The position numbers were made by a program, and so were the translations under genes. Positions 11,794-13,213 of a stretch of DNA of 13,213 nt are shown in pieces. Below the pieces are notes generated by a model. It searched no databases and was not told where the DNA came from. It worked only from the letters and a program-made list of their open reading frames with translations. The first letter of the stretch is position 1, and each line of letters starts with the position of its first letter. The DNA comes from BS750m-G62 sp964577175 (lineage in GTDB: Bacteria > Planctomycetota > Phycisphaerae > FEN-1346), in the NCBI GenBank assembly GCA_964577175.1, contig CAZNYC010000113.1, positions 1 through 13,213 on the forward strand, written 5' to 3'.

Positions 11794-13104
11794 ATGCGTG
11801 CATGCGTTGCGATGTGGGTCGGCGCCGGGCTCGTCCTGGCCTGGGCCGGAACGGCCGACGCCATTACCCCCGCGGAGAAGGCCGTGGGCTTCGAGTCGAT
11901 CTTCGACGGCAAGACCCTGGAGGGATGGGACGGCGACCCGCGCCTGTGGTCCGTCCATGAAGGCGCCATCCGCGGCGAGACGACCGAGGAAAACAAGGCC
12001 CACGGCAACACGTTCTGCGTGTGGCGTGGCGGCAGGGTGCGGGACTTCATCCTCAAGATCAAGTTCCGCATCCAGAACGGCAACTCCGGCATCCAGTACC
12101 GCAGCAAGGAACACAAGAAGTGGCGCATCAACGGCTACCAGGCCGAGGTCGAGAACAACCCCGGCAAGGTCGGCTTCCTGTACCACGAGGGCGGCCGCGG
12201 CTGGCTCGTCAACGTGGGCGACTTCATGGTCATCGATGAGAAGGGCAAGAAGAACGTCGTCTCGAAGGTCTCCGACGTCAATGCCCTCAAGGACAAAGAA
12301 TACTACAAGGGCAAGGACTGGAACGAGTACACCATCATCGCCCAGGGCAACTACCTGCGGCACTACCTGAACGGCTACCCCACGATGGCCCTCATCGACA
12401 ACGACAAGCCCACCGACCCGGACGACCCGAACGACCGGAAGGGCTCCATCCGCGAGGGCCTCTTGGCGCTCCAGATTCACGCCGGCCCGCCCATGGTCGT
12501 CGAGTTCAAGGACATTCGCATCAAGCACCTGGACTCGGATTACGGCAAGGCCCGGCGCCTGTTCAACGGCGAGAACCTCGACGGTTGGACCGTGCCGTTC
12601 GACAAGATGAAGTCGGCCAAGACGTTCGCCGTCAAGGACGGCATCCTGGACGACACCGGCCGGCCCGCCGGCTACATCCGCACCACCGACGACTTCACCA
12701 ACTACACGCTGCACCTGCAACTGAAGCACGTCCAGAAGGGCAACTCGGGCGTGCTCGTGCGGATGACCGGCAAGGACAAGGTCTGGCCGAAGTCCATCGA
12801 GGCCCAGGGCCAGTCCGGCAGCATGGGCGACATCTGGAATATCGATAAGTTCCCCATGAAAACGGCCGAGGACCGGACCAAGGGCCGGCACACCCGCAAG
12901 ATGCACGAGCCCAACGAGGGGGCCTACGGCCCATGGAACGATTACGAGGTAACCCTCGACGGCGGCAAACTCGTGATCAAGGTCAATAACCTGATCCAGA
13001 ACACGGCCACCGAGTGCGAGGAGGTGCCCGGCAAGATCTGCCTCCAGGCCGAGGGCTCGCACAAGCAGTTCCGCAACATCGTGCTCGTGCCCATCGGGAA
13101 GTGA
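11794..13104 (+). CDS. Secreted double-DUF1080 protein (3-keto-disaccharide hydrolase family)
   Basis: The protein has 436 residues with a Sec signal peptide (about 1-23). It holds two tandem DUF1080 domains, concanavalin-like beta-sandwiches. The first (about 32-245) starts SIFDGKTLEGWDG, has NGNSGIQYRS (95-104) and ends LLALQIHAGPPMVVEFKDIRIK. The second (about 255-436) starts RLFNGENLDGWT, has KGNSGVLVRM (315-324) and ends GKICLQAEGSHKQFRNIVLVPI. The family is annotated as 3-keto-disaccharide hydrolase, acting on glycosides oxidised at C3. Aldo/keto reductase, isomerase-like and ThuA genes nearby fit such a route. The two halves keep the FDG/FNGxxLxGW, GNSG and final Q(I/A)xxG(P/S) motifs but differ widely elsewhere, so the duplication is old or the halves have different roles. 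It is divergent from the HzsA-related gene. Confidence 0.92.
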   Translation: MRACVAMWVGAGLVLAWAGTADAITPAEKAVGFESIFDGKTLEGWDGDPRLWSVHEGAIRGETTEENKAHGNTFCVWRGGRVRDFILKIKFRIQNGNSGIQYRSKEHKKWRINGYQAEVENNPGKVGFLYHEGGRGWLVNVGDFMVIDEKGKKNVVSKVSDVNALKDKEYYKGKDWNEYTIIAQGNYLRHYLNGYPTMALIDNDKPTDPDDPNDRKGSIREGLLALQIHAGPPMVVEFKDIRIKHLDSDYGKARRLFNGENLDGWTVPFDKMKSAKTFAVKDGILDDTGRPAGYIRTTDDFTNYTLHLQLKHVQKGNSGVLVRMTGKDKVWPKSIEAQGQSGSMGDIWNIDKFPMKTAEDRTKGRHTRKMHEPNEGAYGPWNDYEVTLDGGKLVIKVNNLIQNTATECEEVPGKICLQAEGSHKQFRNIVLVPIGK

Positions 13105-13105
13105 T

Positions 13106-13140
13106 CGGATTCGGCATTCGGATTGCGGATTACGGATTGC
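13106..13140. repeat. Heptamer tandem array, 5 units, starting one base after the DUF1080 stop
   Basis: Five consecutive 7-bp units follow the stop codon: CGGATTC, GGCATTC, GGATTGC, GGATTAC and GGATTGC. The consensus is GGATTRC. The heptamer differs from the array at 2718-2780 but has the same period, the same position against a stop codon and the same hairpin family downstream. Confidence 0.75.
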
Positions 13141-13155
13141 CGCGGTGGACGAGCG

Positions 13156-13188
13156 ATAAGCGCGGTGGGTCTCCGCACCCGCCGCGCT
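13156..13188. repeat. Dispersed 28-bp hairpin, downstream of the DUF1080 gene
   Basis: AGCGCGGTGGGT (13159-13170), a 6-nt loop and ACCCGCCGCGCT (13177-13188) form a 12-bp stem with one G-T wobble, preceded by ATA. From 13156 to 13187 it differs from 2651-2682 at only two positions. No T-tract follows. The last 25 bases of the window hold nothing recognisable. Confidence 0.75.
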
Positions 13189-13213
13189 CGAAACGGCCTT
13201 TTCAGGGCTGCGC

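Overview
The window looks like accessory chromosome from a high-GC bacterium of the PVC superphylum, most likely a planctomycete. Nearly all genes encode exported proteins of families that this group has amplified: Tat-exported aldo/keto reductase, Tat-exported sugar isomerase-like TIM barrel, tandem DUF1080 (3-keto-disaccharide hydrolase) protein, ThuA-like protein and HzsA-related c-type cytochrome. The intergenic DNA is unusually rich in hairpins, heptamer arrays and interspersed inverted repeats. This placement is inferred from gene content; no rRNA or other phylogenetic marker is present.

Layout. A 21-bp tandem repeat (1-60) abuts the stop codon of a minus-strand aldo/keto reductase gene (63-980). 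This gene is divergent from a plus-strand xylose-isomerase-like TIM-barrel gene (1178-2020), with a candidate promoter and dyad between them. A mosaic of repeats follows (2047-2251). Five minus-strand genes come next, read from right to left: an HzsA-related F5/8C-propeller-dihaem protein (11479-8681), a ThuA-like protein (8512-7565), a large CBM-bearing clan GH-A glycosidase (7308-4576), an M60 metallopeptidase (4370-2781) and a tiny PGPGW-type membrane protein (2593-2321). Gaps of 168-256 bp filled with hairpins separate them, so they do not form a tight operon. A plus-strand double-DUF1080 protein (11794-13104) is divergent from the HzsA-related gene and closes the window.

Function. The set reads as a periplasmic or extracellular glycan and glycoprotein utilisation locus. 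The M60 peptidase would attack glycoproteins and the CBM-glycosidase would cut the glycan. The DUF1080, isomerase-like, aldo/keto reductase and ThuA proteins would process (keto-)sugars, possibly with the cytochrome as an electron-transfer or redox partner. This joint role is inference from family membership and proximity.

The most striking feature is genomic. A 282-bp segment (280/282 identical) holding the last 47 codons of the glycosidase plus its downstream inverted-repeat element recurs at 2180-2461, where it has become, in frame, the C-terminal half of the PGPGW protein. The two direct copies bracket the M60 gene and the 5' half of the PGPGW gene, so recombination between them would remove a 2255-bp unit and leave an intact glycosidase. 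Second, two unrelated genes carry 7-bp-periodic arrays that begin exactly at, or one base after, the stop codon. The same hairpin family follows both arrays.
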